Shown here piece by piece: positions 43,250 to 52,191 of a stretch of DNA of 64,000 nt. This DNA is from Pseudomaricurvus alkylphenolicus (GTDB lineage Bacteria > Pseudomonadota > Gammaproteobacteria > Pseudomonadales > Cellvibrionaceae): positions 1 through 64,000 of the forward strand of contig NZ_JAAQPI010000001.1 of NCBI RefSeq assembly GCF_011683955.1, given 5' to 3'. The notes under the pieces are model-generated. The model ran no database searches. It was given only the letters and a program-made list of their open reading frames with translations, and was not told the DNA's origin. The position numbers and the translations under genes were made by a program. How positions within the stretch are numbered: position 1 is the stretch's first letter; every line of letters starts with the position of its first letter.

Positions 43250-43678
43250 TTATGACTGCAGACGAAACATCGGCAGAACCTGTTCGCCGCGGGGTACGAA
43301 CTCAACCTGCACCGGCGATCCAATGGTCAGATTGTCCGGGTCACAGTCCAGCAGGTTACTGAGCATGTGCCAGCCTTCCGATAACTCAATAATCACCGCC
43401 ACATAAGGCGCTTCGAATTCTGGGCGCTGGGGACGATGAATAACGGTGTAACTGTACAGCGTCCCTTTGCCGCTGCTGCTGACCCACTGCAACTGGTCAG
43501 ACAGGCAGTGGGTACAGGCAACCTCCGGCGTAAACACATAACCCTTACAGTCCTGGCACTGCTGCACCCGCAGCTCGCCCTGCTTGCAACCCTCCCAAAA
43601 AGGTTTGGAGAGTTCCGTCGGCCGAGGCTCAGGCAATCCGGGTTTGTTCAGTAGTTCTGTATTGCCCCATGTACTCAT
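43250..43678 (-). CDS. OB-fold zinc-ribbon (DUF35) protein
   Basis: 142 residues with a zinc ribbon CQDC and CTHC and an OB-fold (GKGTLYSYTVIHRPQRPEFEAPYVAVIIELSEG). It is a stand-alone DUF35 protein and overlaps the preceding thiolase-like gene by four bases (ATGA), so the two are a pair. Its role would be to dock onto and complete the active site of that thiolase-like partner. The next gene is 24 bases downstream. Confidence 0.85.
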   Translation of the reverse strand: MSTWGNTELLNKPGLPEPRPTELSKPFWEGCKQGELRVQQCQDCKGYVFTPEVACTHCLSDQLQWVSSSGKGTLYSYTVIHRPQRPEFEAPYVAVIIELSEGWHMLSNLLDCDPDNLTIGSPVQVEFVPRGEQVLPMFRLQS

Positions 43679-44838
43679 TGCAGTTGCTCCCGTCCCAATA
43701 TCATCACATCACAAAACAGTGCGGCCGAGCCGCCGTTGGTAGCCATGGCGACCTCTGCCCCCGGTACTTTCAGTGCATCGGGCACGCGGCCGGCCAGTTG
43801 CTCAACCGCCGCAATCACCTTTTGCAGCATTTGTACCGTGCCAGCGTGGCCAAAGGACATCAGACCGCCGTTGGTAACAATCGGAAACTTCCCATCCAGA
43901 CCGATATTTCCATCCATCACGAAGTCGCCGCCCTCTCCCAGGTCACAGAAACCAAAGGTTTCAAATTGGCGAATGATTTCAAAAGAAAACGGGTCGTAGA
44001 ATTCGCAAACATCGATGTCCCCCGGACCCATACCGGCTTGCCCATAAGCACGCTTGGCGGCGCGCTGACCAATGGCACCATAGGTATCCCAGACCGGCGC
44101 ACGGGTGTAGGAAAGGCCTTGACGGTCGGTACCGGCACCCAGGATGTAAATCGGATCAACGTCCAGATCACGAGCCCGCTCGGCGGTGGTGATCAGCAGC
44201 GCGGCGCCACCCTCGGAAGTCAGACAACAGTCCAGCAGATGAAACGGTGATGCCACCATGCGAGACGCCAGAACATCGTCTGCGGTAATCGGGTCTTTGC
44301 CATAGCAACTCGCCAGCGGATGACGAGCGCCGTTGTTGCGAACGGTCGCGGCCACTTCCGCCAGGGCTTCTTGCTTGGTGCCATAGAGATGCATATGACG
44401 CTGGGCGCTGAACGCGAACTCCGCAGCCGTGTACAAACCGTAGCTTTCAACAAATTCGTGCGTCGGTCGGGTCCAGGGGGCGACGGCGCCACCACCACCG
44501 TATTCACCGGCCTGGGCGGAGCCCACCAGCACCATTTCCGCCTGGCCGGTGGCAATGGCTCCAGCGGCCTCCATCACCGCGGCAATTCCCATAAAGTCGT
44601 TGCCGACCCAGCGCGGTTGGGTGCCAAGCAGTTGGCTCGCCTCTCGTGGGCTTAATCCCCACACCGGCGTATTAACGTTGACACCGTCAATGTCGGTGGC
44701 TTTGATACCGGCCTGGGCAATAACCCCGCGGATGGCCTCCATGATCAACGACATATCGTTTTCACCCTCCAGGCGCCGGGCCTGGCGGGTGTTATGTGTA
44801 GCGATAATGGCTATATCGTGTAGTGAGTTCCTGGGCAT
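43675..44838 (-). CDS. Thiolase-superfamily protein lacking the nucleophilic cysteine
   Basis: 387 residues. The position of the nucleophilic Cys is occupied by Asp81 (VGNDFMGIAA), the first catalytic His is Tyr281 (EFYDPFS), but the second His331 is kept (SFGHAGTVQ). It therefore lies between the true thiolase at 36.7 kb and the double-Tyr aldolase at 40.7 kb. An aldolase or non-acyl-transfer reaction is likely. It precedes its DUF35 partner and follows an SDR gene by 114 bases, so it may have its own promoter or be part of the larger operon. Confidence 0.83.
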   Translation of the reverse strand: MPRNSLHDIAIIATHNTRQARRLEGENDMSLIMEAIRGVIAQAGIKATDIDGVNVNTPVWGLSPREASQLLGTQPRWVGNDFMGIAAVMEAAGAIATGQAEMVLVGSAQAGEYGGGGAVAPWTRPTHEFVESYGLYTAAEFAFSAQRHMHLYGTKQEALAEVAATVRNNGARHPLASCYGKDPITADDVLASRMVASPFHLLDCCLTSEGGAALLITTAERARDLDVDPIYILGAGTDRQGLSYTRAPVWDTYGAIGQRAAKRAYGQAGMGPGDIDVCEFYDPFSFEIIRQFETFGFCDLGEGGDFVMDGNIGLDGKFPIVTNGGLMSFGHAGTVQMLQKVIAAVEQLAGRVPDALKVPGAEVAMATNGGSAALFCDVMILGREQLQ

Positions 44839-44952
44839 TGTCTTATGCGCACCCCCTGGGCGAAGTTTAAAGTTCAGTGGATTTATTCTGACAAAGCCGG
44901 CGCCATTGCCGTGAGGTCACAAGCGCTCAAACACAGGGGCTGTAGCGCTCAG

Positions 44953-45750
44953 TCACTTCAACAACACCTGCTGCATGGCTTCTCGCACCAAGGGCAGCGA
45001 TTCTCTGCGCGGCATTTTTGCCAGGGCCCGGGCTCTGTGCTCGTTTTTCTCGCCGACAATATAGACAGGGCCGTCCTCAATATGAGTCAGCGCCAGCTCT
45101 GCCACCTCGCGGGGAGCCATGTATTCATCAATTTTGCTGCGATCAATACCTTGAAGATCGTGTGCCGGTGTGTCCGTGCTGCCGGGGCATATGGCACAGA
45201 CATCAACACCTTCCGTGCTGAGCTCACCCCACAAACCCTCCGCCAGGTTACTGACAAAGGCTTTGCTGGCGGCATAGGCGGCCGAATAGGGGTACCCCAT
45301 CAGCGCTTCCACGGAGCTTGTGAGGATAACGCCCGCCCGCTGCCGCTGGCGCAGACCGGGTATAAACCGGTGCGTCAGCTGCATGGGGGCCTGGCAGTTA
45401 ACCATTAACATATCCAACAATTGTGACGGGGCATTGTGTTGATGCAGGCCTTTCAGTCCGAAACCGGCATTGCTGACCAAGAGACCAATATCCAGGCCCT
45501 CACAGTGTTCCATAATTTGGTCAATGGACGCCGCGTCCGTCAGGTCCGCCTCGACAACCGTTGTGATGGTGGAGAATTTTTCTGTCAGCCTTGCCGACAA
45601 GGTGTTTAACAGATCACGCCTGCGGGCGACTAACACCAGATCAAACCCGACCTCTGCCAATACTTCGGCAAATTGCTCACCAATGCCGGAGGAAGCTCCT
45701 GTCACCAAAGCCACGGGGCCGTAGTGCTTTTTGAGTTCATGCAAGTTCAT
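44953..45750 (-). CDS. Short-chain dehydrogenase/reductase
   Basis: 265 residues. The nucleotide-binding motif is TGASSGIG (residues 17-24) and the catalytic Ser145, Tyr159 and Lys163 are present (LTSSVEALMG, then AAYAASKAF). It should oxidise or reduce an alcohol/ketone with NAD(P). It follows the VOC gene by only two bases and lies in the catabolic operon. C-terminal extension residues are more than usual for the simplest SDRs, similar to 3-oxoacyl/retinol-type members. Confidence 0.87.
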   Translation of the reverse strand: MNLHELKKHYGPVALVTGASSGIGEQFAEVLAEVGFDLVLVARRRDLLNTLSARLTEKFSTITTVVEADLTDAASIDQIMEHCEGLDIGLLVSNAGFGLKGLHQHNAPSQLLDMLMVNCQAPMQLTHRFIPGLRQRQRAGVILTSSVEALMGYPYSAAYAASKAFVSNLAEGLWGELSTEGVDVCAICPGSTDTPAHDLQGIDRSKIDEYMAPREVAELALTHIEDGPVYIVGEKNEHRARALAKMPRRESLPLVREAMQQVLLK

Positions 45751-45752
45751 AG

Positions 45753-46214
45753 TCAGACACCGCGATGGTTTTCAAGAAACTCAACAATGAGTGGGTCATT
45801 TTCCCGTTCCATATAGGCAACCGCCAGGCCCTTGCCGAAACGCTTGCCCCAAATTTTCTGATAACCCAGTTTTTCCGCTTCGGATACTTTTTCCTCCAGG
45901 TTTTCAACCAGGAATCTCAGGTGATGCATACCCTCGCGGCCCGCATCCAGAAACTCCTTGTGAGGCCCACCACCTGACACCCATTGAATCAACTCTATTT
46001 CGATATCGCCGATTTTTCCAAAGGCGATATCCAGTTCGCAGGCTTCCTCGCGTCCGCGATAGTTATAAGTAATCTCACCATACCTTTGCACATCAAATGG
46101 CCCAAACATGGGGTCATAGAGAGCAATGGCGCTATCGAGGTCCTTGACCACGAACCCGATCTGATCCAGGGGAGGCAGTTGCAATTGTTCGCGAATATCT
46201 GTGGCTATATTCAT
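45753..46214 (-). CDS. VOC (vicinal oxygen chelate) family protein
   Basis: 153 residues with two beta-alpha-beta-beta-beta modules (DQIGFVVKDLDSAIALY, then GMHHLRFLVENLEEKVSEAEKLGYQ). It resembles methylmalonyl-CoA epimerase or glyoxalase-type proteins. Metal ligands cannot be assigned confidently from the sequence alone. It sits between two SDR genes with almost no spacing, so it belongs to the same operon and may act on a CoA thioester or ring intermediate. Confidence 0.78.
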   Translation of the reverse strand: MNIATDIREQLQLPPLDQIGFVVKDLDSAIALYDPMFGPFDVQRYGEITYNYRGREEACELDIAFGKIGDIEIELIQWVSGGGPHKEFLDAGREGMHHLRFLVENLEEKVSEAEKLGYQKIWGKRFGKGLAVAYMERENDPLIVEFLENHRGV

Positions 46215-46227
46215 CTCTGGTTTTCCG

Positions 46228-46986
46228 TTAAATGATTGAACTTACACCGGCATCAACAATAATTTGTTCACCGTTAACGTGAGAGGCGTCTTCCGAGGCC
46301 AGAAAAGCGGCAACCCCGGCAATTCGATCCGGGTGAGCCATGGGAATCTTGGGATTGTGTAATTTGGCAATCAGTTTAAAGTCCATGCCCTCTGCCCATC
46401 TCAGGTTTTTGTTCATGGGGGTATCAAAGCCACCGGGGCAGATCGAATTACAGCGGACACCAAACTCGGAAAACTCCTGCGCCATGCTCTTGGTCAGGGC
46501 CAGTACCCCGGCTTTTGAGGCATCGTAGGCGGCGTGATAAGCCACTGGCATGCGGGCATTGATCGAGGCGAAGTTAATGATACAACCGCGACTTTCTTTC
46601 AGATGCGGCATTGCCTCACGGCAGATCACCAGGACACTGGTCAAATTAATTGCCAGGTATCGCTCAAACAGCTCCGTGGTGGTCTCGTGAAGATGATAAA
46701 ACCCGGCGATGCCGGCGACATTGGCGACAATGTCCAACTGGCCGTGAAGTTTAATCGCCTGTTGCACCAATTGAGTACAGGAACTTTCTGACGCCGCGTC
46801 ATAGTGATGAGCGGTTACCTGATCGCCGGCCTCCCTGATTTTGGCAACCGTCGCCTCGAGACCTTCGGTATCGATGTCAGCAGCCACTACGGTGGCGCCG
46901 TCGCCGGCCAAGCGAATGGCGATGGACTGTCCCATACCGGACGCGGCGCCAGTGACCAGCGCCACTTTGCCTGTAAACTGTTTCAT
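46228..46986 (-). CDS. Short-chain dehydrogenase/reductase
   Basis: 252 residues. The cofactor motif is TGAASGMG (residues 12-19), and the catalytic Ser141, Tyr154 and Lys158 are visible (NFASINARMPV, then AAYDASKAG). It is a classical SDR, possibly a hydroxysteroid or 3-hydroxyacyl-CoA dehydrogenase; the aspartate after the second strand (AADIDTEG) suggests NAD rather than NADP. It begins six bases after the NTF2-like gene and leads into the VOC gene 13 bases later. Confidence 0.87.
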   Translation of the reverse strand: MKQFTGKVALVTGAASGMGQSIAIRLAGDGATVVAADIDTEGLEATVAKIREAGDQVTAHHYDAASESSCTQLVQQAIKLHGQLDIVANVAGIAGFYHLHETTTELFERYLAINLTSVLVICREAMPHLKESRGCIINFASINARMPVAYHAAYDASKAGVLALTKSMAQEFSEFGVRCNSICPGGFDTPMNKNLRWAEGMDFKLIAKLHNPKIPMAHPDRIAGVAAFLASEDASHVNGEQIIVDAGVSSII

Positions 46987-46992
46987 GGCTTG

Positions 46993-47409
46993 TCACTCCC
47001 CTGCCAATGGGCTGATCAGCAGCCGCTTGAGCCGCAGGTGACTGATTTTCCATTCACCGTCCACTTTGCGGTATTGCTCGTGGTAAAACCCCCAGCCTTC
47101 AAAGGAGGATTGAGGTGATACAACCCGGTCATACATAGACCAGATGCCGGTTGCCGTATCGCCCGACGTAACGGTGATCTCCGAAGTATGTCCTTGGTGT
47201 ACCGTCGGTACCTCCGCCAGGGCGGTGCGGAGCTTCTCGACCAGTTCTTCGGCACTTTTGAACTCAATATCGGGGTGAGGGCCTTCATAGACCGCAGAGA
47301 AATCATCGCTAAAACACAATCTCCACTGGTCCCATTGCTTGTTATCCAGGAAGCGAAAATAGCGCGACTTCAGCTGTTTAATGCTTTCAATGTCAGCGAG
47401 AGAATCCAT
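46993..47409 (-). CDS. NTF2/SnoaL-like protein
   Basis: 138 residues from the ATG at 47409; an upstream TTG is possible. The pattern LADIESIKQLKSRYFRFLDNKQWDQW and the central FSAVYEGPHPDIEF, then MYDRV and WKISHLRLKR, are those of the SnoaL/scytalone dehydratase-like group. Such small cone-shaped proteins bind hydrophobic ligands and often act as isomerases or dehydratases in ring-compound catabolism. It is the first gene of the operon running down to 40651 and lies opposite a TonB receptor gene. Confidence 0.75.
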   Translation of the reverse strand: MDSLADIESIKQLKSRYFRFLDNKQWDQWRLCFSDDFSAVYEGPHPDIEFKSAEELVEKLRTALAEVPTVHQGHTSEITVTSGDTATGIWSMYDRVVSPQSSFEGWGFYHEQYRKVDGEWKISHLRLKRLLISPLAGE

Positions 47410-47779
47410 GATTTGTCTTGTCCTCAATGTATTGGCGAATGATCAAGTGTAAGTAAAGTTGCACCTCACTGAGATACCCTGAAGCGCCAAGCTGCTTTGC
47501 GAATCAAGCAAGGATACGAGTCAAGGTACTGCCAGCATACATCCGTTAAAAGGGCTGTGGTGCCCATAAACTTATCATTGACTAACAAGTTCCTTGCTTT
47601 GACTTGCTGGCAACGCCGGAAACAGGCCTTAGGTTCCAGACACAGACAATCTGGTAGCTTGAGGAAAGCAATTTGATACCTTGAGCTATTTCCCTGCGCT
47701 GCCATTCTGCTAGCTTGGGACAAGCTGTTAGAGCGTATAGCAGAACCCAAAACCCGAAAATAATAATGGGGAGTCGACG
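47410..47779. other. Divergent intergenic region between the catabolic operon and the second TonB receptor
   Basis: About 370 bases lie between the NTF2-like gene and the receptor gene, which point away from each other, so both promoters must be here. The receptor start is preceded by GGGGAG at seven bases. TAGCTTG occurs twice (around 47655 and 47711), but no clear palindromic operator, riboswitch or small gene was found. Confidence 0.6.
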
Positions 47780-50323
47780 ATGATCAACAAATCTCAATTA
47801 GCTAAGGTAAATAAGGTGTTTAGGCCAACGTGGATGGCGATAGCGATTCAATTGGCCGTCACCCCTGGTGTGCAAGCACAGGAGGATGAATCCTATGCAA
47901 TGGAAGAAATTGTAGTCACAGCACGTAAACGCCTGGAAAGCATTCAGGATGTGCCTATTACCGTGTCTGCGTTCAATGCAGATGCCCTCAAGCAGATGCA
48001 GATCAATGATGTTACCGATTTGCAGAGCGCAGTCAGTAACGTCTACATCGCGGAGACCGGTGGCTTGACGTCGGGATCCACCAACGCCTCGATCCGTGGC
48101 GTGGGCTCCCCCTTCGGAGGCTCCTTTGAACCCAGTGTCGCCATCTACATCGACGATACTTATATTCTGGGGGAATCCGGTCAATTCGTAAATCTGCTCG
48201 ACGTGGCGCAGGTGGAAGTACTCAAAGGTCCCCAGGGGACGCTGTACGGTCGCAATACCACCGCCGGCGCCATCAAATTCACTTCCCAGAAACCCTCGGA
48301 CGAATTCGGTGGCAGCATTGAAACCCAGTTTGGCAGCGACGGAATGCTGGGGATAAAAGCCAGTGTGACCGGGCCCATTACCGAAACCCTGTCCGGGCTT
48401 ATCACCATAAGCCATAAAGAGAGGGACGGCTTACAAGAAGATGTGAATACCGGTGAGGAATACTGGACCGAGGACTTGGGGGGGGCTCGAATTGCCCTGG
48501 CCTGGGACCCAACCGACGACCTTTCGGTAAACTTCTCCTACAGCCATATCGAGAATGATTCGGTCAGTCGGGTACCCACGCAAATTTACTCGGTGCTCAC
48601 GCGGGAAGAACAGCTTCAGATTGCTGAAGCGTCCAATTTCATCTTACCCAGTGGTCTGGAAGCCTACGAATTTTTGCCCATCGATCGCTCGACTGATGCT
48701 CAGCATAGCAACGAAGACCATGTCAGTACCGACGTTGATCCCGGCCGCTTCAATGTGGAGTCCAAGCTCGCCAACCTGGTGGTGGATTATGAAATCAACG
48801 ATCTCTGGTCGGTGAAATCAATCACTTCCAGCTACCGAAGCGAAACCATACGTAACACGGAAGTAGATGGCACGGCCCACGGCTATGTCGCTACGACCTC
48901 AGGCCCACAAGACAAGCAGTTTTCGCAGGAATTGCAGTTATCCTACTCTTCAGACAATCTCAACGTTATCGCGGGTCTTTACTACTTCGACCACGAGAAT
49001 AATCCGAGTGTTCAGGATGCGCTGTTAACAACTTCCCTGTTTAATAATCTCACCGTCGCCGGAGTCCGGGATGCCTTTACCGGAATCCTTGGATCACAGC
49101 CCAGCGTTGAAGATACCCTGAATCAATGGTTGCCTTTGGCCGGACAGGAACTGAACCCCGGGATGATCATCCTTGAGGAATCACTGGAAGCAAAATCCGA
49201 GCTCGAAAGCAAAGCGGCCTTTGTGAACATTGAATGGGATATTACGGAACAGCTGACACTTAACATTGGCGGCCGTTACACCGAGGAAGAAAAAGAGAGC
49301 ATCAATATAGACAAGAACACCAATATTCTGGCTGCCTTGTTTGTCGATGGTTTGGGCAACCAGTATTGGTACGATGACAGAATTTCCGGCGCCACCGAGG
49401 CAATGACGGCTCAGCTCGGGGCGCCCTTATTCACTCAATCGGTCATGCATCTTGATGACGGTGTGCAAGTGATTGACGAAGAGGGCGAATGGAGCAGCTT
49501 CGATTATCTGGTTGGCTTGAGTTACAGCATACCGGACCTGGGTATGGTATACGGCAGTGTATCGACCAGCTTTAAATCCGGGGGGTTTAATGGCATCCCC
49601 GATTCAGACACATCAAACTTTGACGAAGAAACCCTGACCGCCTACGCCATCGGTTTTAAATCCACGCTAATGAACGGTCGTATGTTATTCAATATCGAGT
49701 GGTTCAGAAACGAAATTGATGATGTTCAGTTCCGTAACTTTATTGTTTTGGAAAACGAAGACGGCAGCCTTGATCTTGAAGCCGTTGTGGGCAACTTTGG
49801 TGCGGCCGTTACTGAGGGTGTCGATATGACCATCGGCTACGCGTTCACGCAGGACTGGCGCATGGACTTGAACCTCAGCTACCTCGATGCCGAGGTCAAA
49901 GAGTCTATGGAACAACAGGAAGTGGATGGTGAGTTCGTAGCCGTGGACGTCGCCGAATTTATGAAGACCGGTCGAGCCCCTCAGTGGAGCGGTAACATCA
50001 GTACTCGTTACCAACTGCCGTTGGACGCAATCGGAGGTGTTGAGCTGTTCCTGCAATATGCCTATACCGATGAAACTCCGGCCACCCAACCCTGGGACAG
50101 TCGCGAAGCTTCTCTGCGTAATGCCATTTCTGATTCACACGGCATATGGAATGCACAGGTGACCTGGGTCTCGCAAGATGAGCAGTGGCGCGTCTATGCC
50201 GCAGGTAAGAACCTGAACAATAAGCGTGTACTGACCGACGCCGTTGATTTGGGTCTCGGTATGGTGACCGGGGGCTATAATTCGCCGCGCAGCTGGTCCG
50301 TGGGCGTGGACTACAGCTGGTAG
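47780..50323 (+). CDS. TonB-dependent outer membrane receptor
   Basis: 847 residues. A signal peptide (residues about 1-33, ending TPGVQA) is followed by a TonB-box-like EEIVVTARK, a plug domain with VPITVSAFNADALKQMQ and VEVLKGPQGTLYGRNTTAGAI, and a beta-barrel ending SWSVGVDYSW with the terminal aromatic residue typical of Omp85-dependent barrels. It is one of two such receptors, and is divergent from the catabolic operon with the thiolase/DUF35 pairs, so it probably imports the substrate of that operon. A TonB box of this form is common for receptors of complex lipids. Confidence 0.92.
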   Translation: MINKSQLAKVNKVFRPTWMAIAIQLAVTPGVQAQEDESYAMEEIVVTARKRLESIQDVPITVSAFNADALKQMQINDVTDLQSAVSNVYIAETGGLTSGSTNASIRGVGSPFGGSFEPSVAIYIDDTYILGESGQFVNLLDVAQVEVLKGPQGTLYGRNTTAGAIKFTSQKPSDEFGGSIETQFGSDGMLGIKASVTGPITETLSGLITISHKERDGLQEDVNTGEEYWTEDLGGARIALAWDPTDDLSVNFSYSHIENDSVSRVPTQIYSVLTREEQLQIAEASNFILPSGLEAYEFLPIDRSTDAQHSNEDHVSTDVDPGRFNVESKLANLVVDYEINDLWSVKSITSSYRSETIRNTEVDGTAHGYVATTSGPQDKQFSQELQLSYSSDNLNVIAGLYYFDHENNPSVQDALLTTSLFNNLTVAGVRDAFTGILGSQPSVEDTLNQWLPLAGQELNPGMIILEESLEAKSELESKAAFVNIEWDITEQLTLNIGGRYTEEEKESINIDKNTNILAALFVDGLGNQYWYDDRISGATEAMTAQLGAPLFTQSVMHLDDGVQVIDEEGEWSSFDYLVGLSYSIPDLGMVYGSVSTSFKSGGFNGIPDSDTSNFDEETLTAYAIGFKSTLMNGRMLFNIEWFRNEIDDVQFRNFIVLENEDGSLDLEAVVGNFGAAVTEGVDMTIGYAFTQDWRMDLNLSYLDAEVKESMEQQEVDGEFVAVDVAEFMKTGRAPQWSGNISTRYQLPLDAIGGVELFLQYAYTDETPATQPWDSREASLRNAISDSHGIWNAQVTWVSQDEQWRVYAAGKNLNNKRVLTDAVDLGLGMVTGGYNSPRSWSVGVDYSW

Positions 50324-50360
50324 TTAGTGCCCATTTGAACACACTACTTAAGTCTGAAGT

Positions 50361-50470
50361 GTAGGGTGGATTAGGCGAAGCCGTCGCCTAGAGCGCCTAC
50401 TTTTGGAATCCACCGATTGCGGGGAAAGCAGCAGATAAAAGGTGGATTACGCTTTGCTAATCCACCCTAC
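50361..50470. repeat. Dispersed palindromic repeat, copy 2
   Basis: Starts GTAGGGTGGATTAGGCG and ends with its inverted counterpart CTAATCCACCCTAC. The inner part keeps TGGAATCCACC and GGTGGATTACGC. It lies between the end of the TonB receptor gene and the LysR gene. Confidence 0.8.
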
Positions 50471-50550
50471 GAATATAGCCCATTCCATGCGGGGTTGTGA
50501 CAGCTTAGTTTCTGGATTGGCACTATTTTTAGGGGATTACGCGATATGGT

Positions 50551-50583
50551 TTCAACACCTGTACTTCAAGTGCAGGTGTTGAA
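50551..50583. terminator. Long near-perfect hairpin between convergent genes
   Basis: TTCAACACCTG and CAGGTGTTGAA form an 11-base stem, extended by ACTT and AAGT, giving about 16 pairs around a one-base centre. No U-tract follows on either strand. It lies between the convergent TonB receptor (+) and LysR (-) genes, so a bidirectional transcription stop is likely. Confidence 0.55.
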
Positions 50584-50597
50584 GCGAATAGTGGAAT

Positions 50598-51476
50598 TCA
50601 ACCGCCCCGCAGATGCAGATTCACGTAGTGCATAAACTTATTGATACGTGGACTTTTGGACGGAGGCACCTGAAAGACGGCATTCACCTTGGCCTTAATA
50701 GGCGCAAGGATATCATTAAGTTCAATAAGGTTGCCGCTTGAGACATCCTCGCTGACAACAAATCTGGGCAGGACGGCGACACCAATGCCCGCCTTCACCA
50801 TATGGTAGGTACTCTCAGAGTCATTAATCACAATTTTTGGGAAGGCGTTACCACTGAAGGATGCCAGACCTTCCTGTTTGCGCAGGTCACTGGCGTAATT
50901 CGATGGGTAAGTGATGTGATGCTTGAAGAGCTCCACCTTGTCGTTGCGGTCAACGTCATTTTCTTCCAAAAAACTCCGTGAACAGACCAGAACCAGTGTT
51001 TCTTGCATAATCTCAGTCGCTATCAGCTCACTGTCTTTCAGCTCGCCCATATAAAAAACGATATCGACATCCTTCGGTGCAAAGGTCAGTGATTCATCAG
51101 AGCTGTGAATCTTAATCGAGATATTCGGGTGCTCTCGTGAGAATCTCGCCACGATTGGCGCCAATACATGGTTGGTCAGCGCTTTTCCAGACGCGATTTG
51201 GATAGAGCCTTCATAAGAACCGCAAAGCACCTGAACCGCACGCTCCGCTTTAACAACATTGCGAAGCGCTTCATTCATGTAGCTATAGTAAGCTCTGCCC
51301 TCGGTGGTCAATTCAAACTTACGAGAGTTTCGATAAAAGAGCGGTGCCCCCAGCCTGGTTTCAAGTTTCTTGATTCGACGGCTGATGGACGAGACAGCCA
51401 CGTTCAGCTCCCTCGCCGCTTCAGAAAAGTTTCCGCTCTCTATCACTTTTATCAGTAGCTTAGCATCTTCCAGCAT
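50598..51476 (-). CDS. LysR-family transcriptional regulator
   Basis: 292 residues with the N-terminal helix-turn-helix (EDAKLLIKVIESGNFSEAARELNVA, then SSISRRIKKLE) and a substrate-binding domain (YEGSIQIASGKALTNHVLAPIVARF). It belongs to the group of LysR proteins with TrmBL-like short C-termini. Its neighbours are a small secreted protein and the TonB receptor gene on the other side, convergent to it. The inducer is unknown. Confidence 0.87.
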   Translation of the reverse strand: MLEDAKLLIKVIESGNFSEAARELNVAVSSISRRIKKLETRLGAPLFYRNSRKFELTTEGRAYYSYMNEALRNVVKAERAVQVLCGSYEGSIQIASGKALTNHVLAPIVARFSREHPNISIKIHSSDESLTFAPKDVDIVFYMGELKDSELIATEIMQETLVLVCSRSFLEENDVDRNDKVELFKHHITYPSNYASDLRKQEGLASFSGNAFPKIVINDSESTYHMVKAGIGVAVLPRFVVSEDVSSGNLIELNDILAPIKAKVNAVFQVPPSKSPRINKFMHYVNLHLRGG

Positions 51477-51569
51477 ATCGAGGCGGCCTTGATATTGTCC
51501 CTTGCCGAGAGGGCTCCACCGGCATTACGGCAGAGGAAACCTTATCAGCTTGCATCCGCTGCCGGTCAA

Positions 51570-52001
51570 CTAAAGCCCCGAGATAAAGCGATCTGCCAGC
51601 GCAAAGTACTTGTTCAAGTGATCCCCTGTTTTTTGCGGGCGGTTGTTTTCAGAGTTGATATGAATATCTTCCACAACTACCGCAATTTCCTTTGCCAATG
51701 CCTGCCATTCACCGGTCAGGTTCTCGGCATAATAAGCCACGCCTTTTTCCAAAGTGTAGGTAATCATGTGGATCTGGTGTAGGGTCTGCGCATCCAGATT
51801 CTTCTTGCTTTGAATTTCTGCTGTTTTTTCAATAAGAATTTTCCTGGCCTGATCCATTGACTCTACATCTTTCACTATCAAATGCTGAACCGCTTTTTCC
51901 TTAACCTCGCCGCTATTCTTAACCTCGTCATTAGCGGCTGCATTCAGTGAAAAACTCAGCGCTAAAGTAAATGCGATACAAAACGACATTAGCTTCTTCA
52001 T
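51570..52001 (-). CDS. Small secreted protein of unknown function
   Basis: 143 residues. A signal peptide is clear (residues 1-24, KKLMSFCIAFTLALSFSLNAAA). The mature part is helical and charged (VEKAVQHLIVKDVESMDQARKILIEKTAEI-like), with no family I recognise. A periplasmic role is likely. It lies 93 bases upstream of the LysR gene on the same strand and is followed on its promoter side by a dispersed repeat. Confidence 0.7.
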   Translation of the reverse strand: MKKLMSFCIAFTLALSFSLNAAANDEVKNSGEVKEKAVQHLIVKDVESMDQARKILIEKTAEIQSKKNLDAQTLHQIHMITYTLEKGVAYYAENLTGEWQALAKEIAVVVEDIHINSENNRPQKTGDHLNKYFALADRFISGL

Positions 52002-52051
52002 TGTTACAACATCACCTTTATGGTTGGTTAAATAGAAATTGGCTGTCCGAG

Positions 52052-52143
52052 CGTAGGGTGGATTAGCCGAAGGCGTAATCCACCAATTAGCCCCAAAGCG
52101 CCTGATCCAAGGTGGATTACGCTTTGCTAATCCACCCTTCTAC
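52052..52143. repeat. Dispersed palindromic repeat, copy 3
   Basis: Starts CGTAGGGTGGATTAGCCG and ends CTAATCCACCCTTCTAC, with GGTGGATTACGC inside. It shares the ends of copies 1 and 2 but is shorter by about 20 bases and has a changed end. It lies between the secreted-protein and MFS genes. Confidence 0.75.
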
Positions 52144-52191
52144 GGGTCTAACGCGTGGAGTACGAACCTGTGACGCGGCCCTATTTCAACG

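Noticed and set aside
47466-47750. A 94-codon frame in the divergent region before the second TonB receptor
   Set aside because: Its composition is not protein-like, it has no ribosome binding site or family match, and it would occupy the promoter region of both flanking genes.
27854-52143. CRISPR array made of the GTAGGGTGGATTA repeats
   Set aside because: There are only three copies, far apart, each an inverted repeat in itself; there are no regular spacers and no cas genes.
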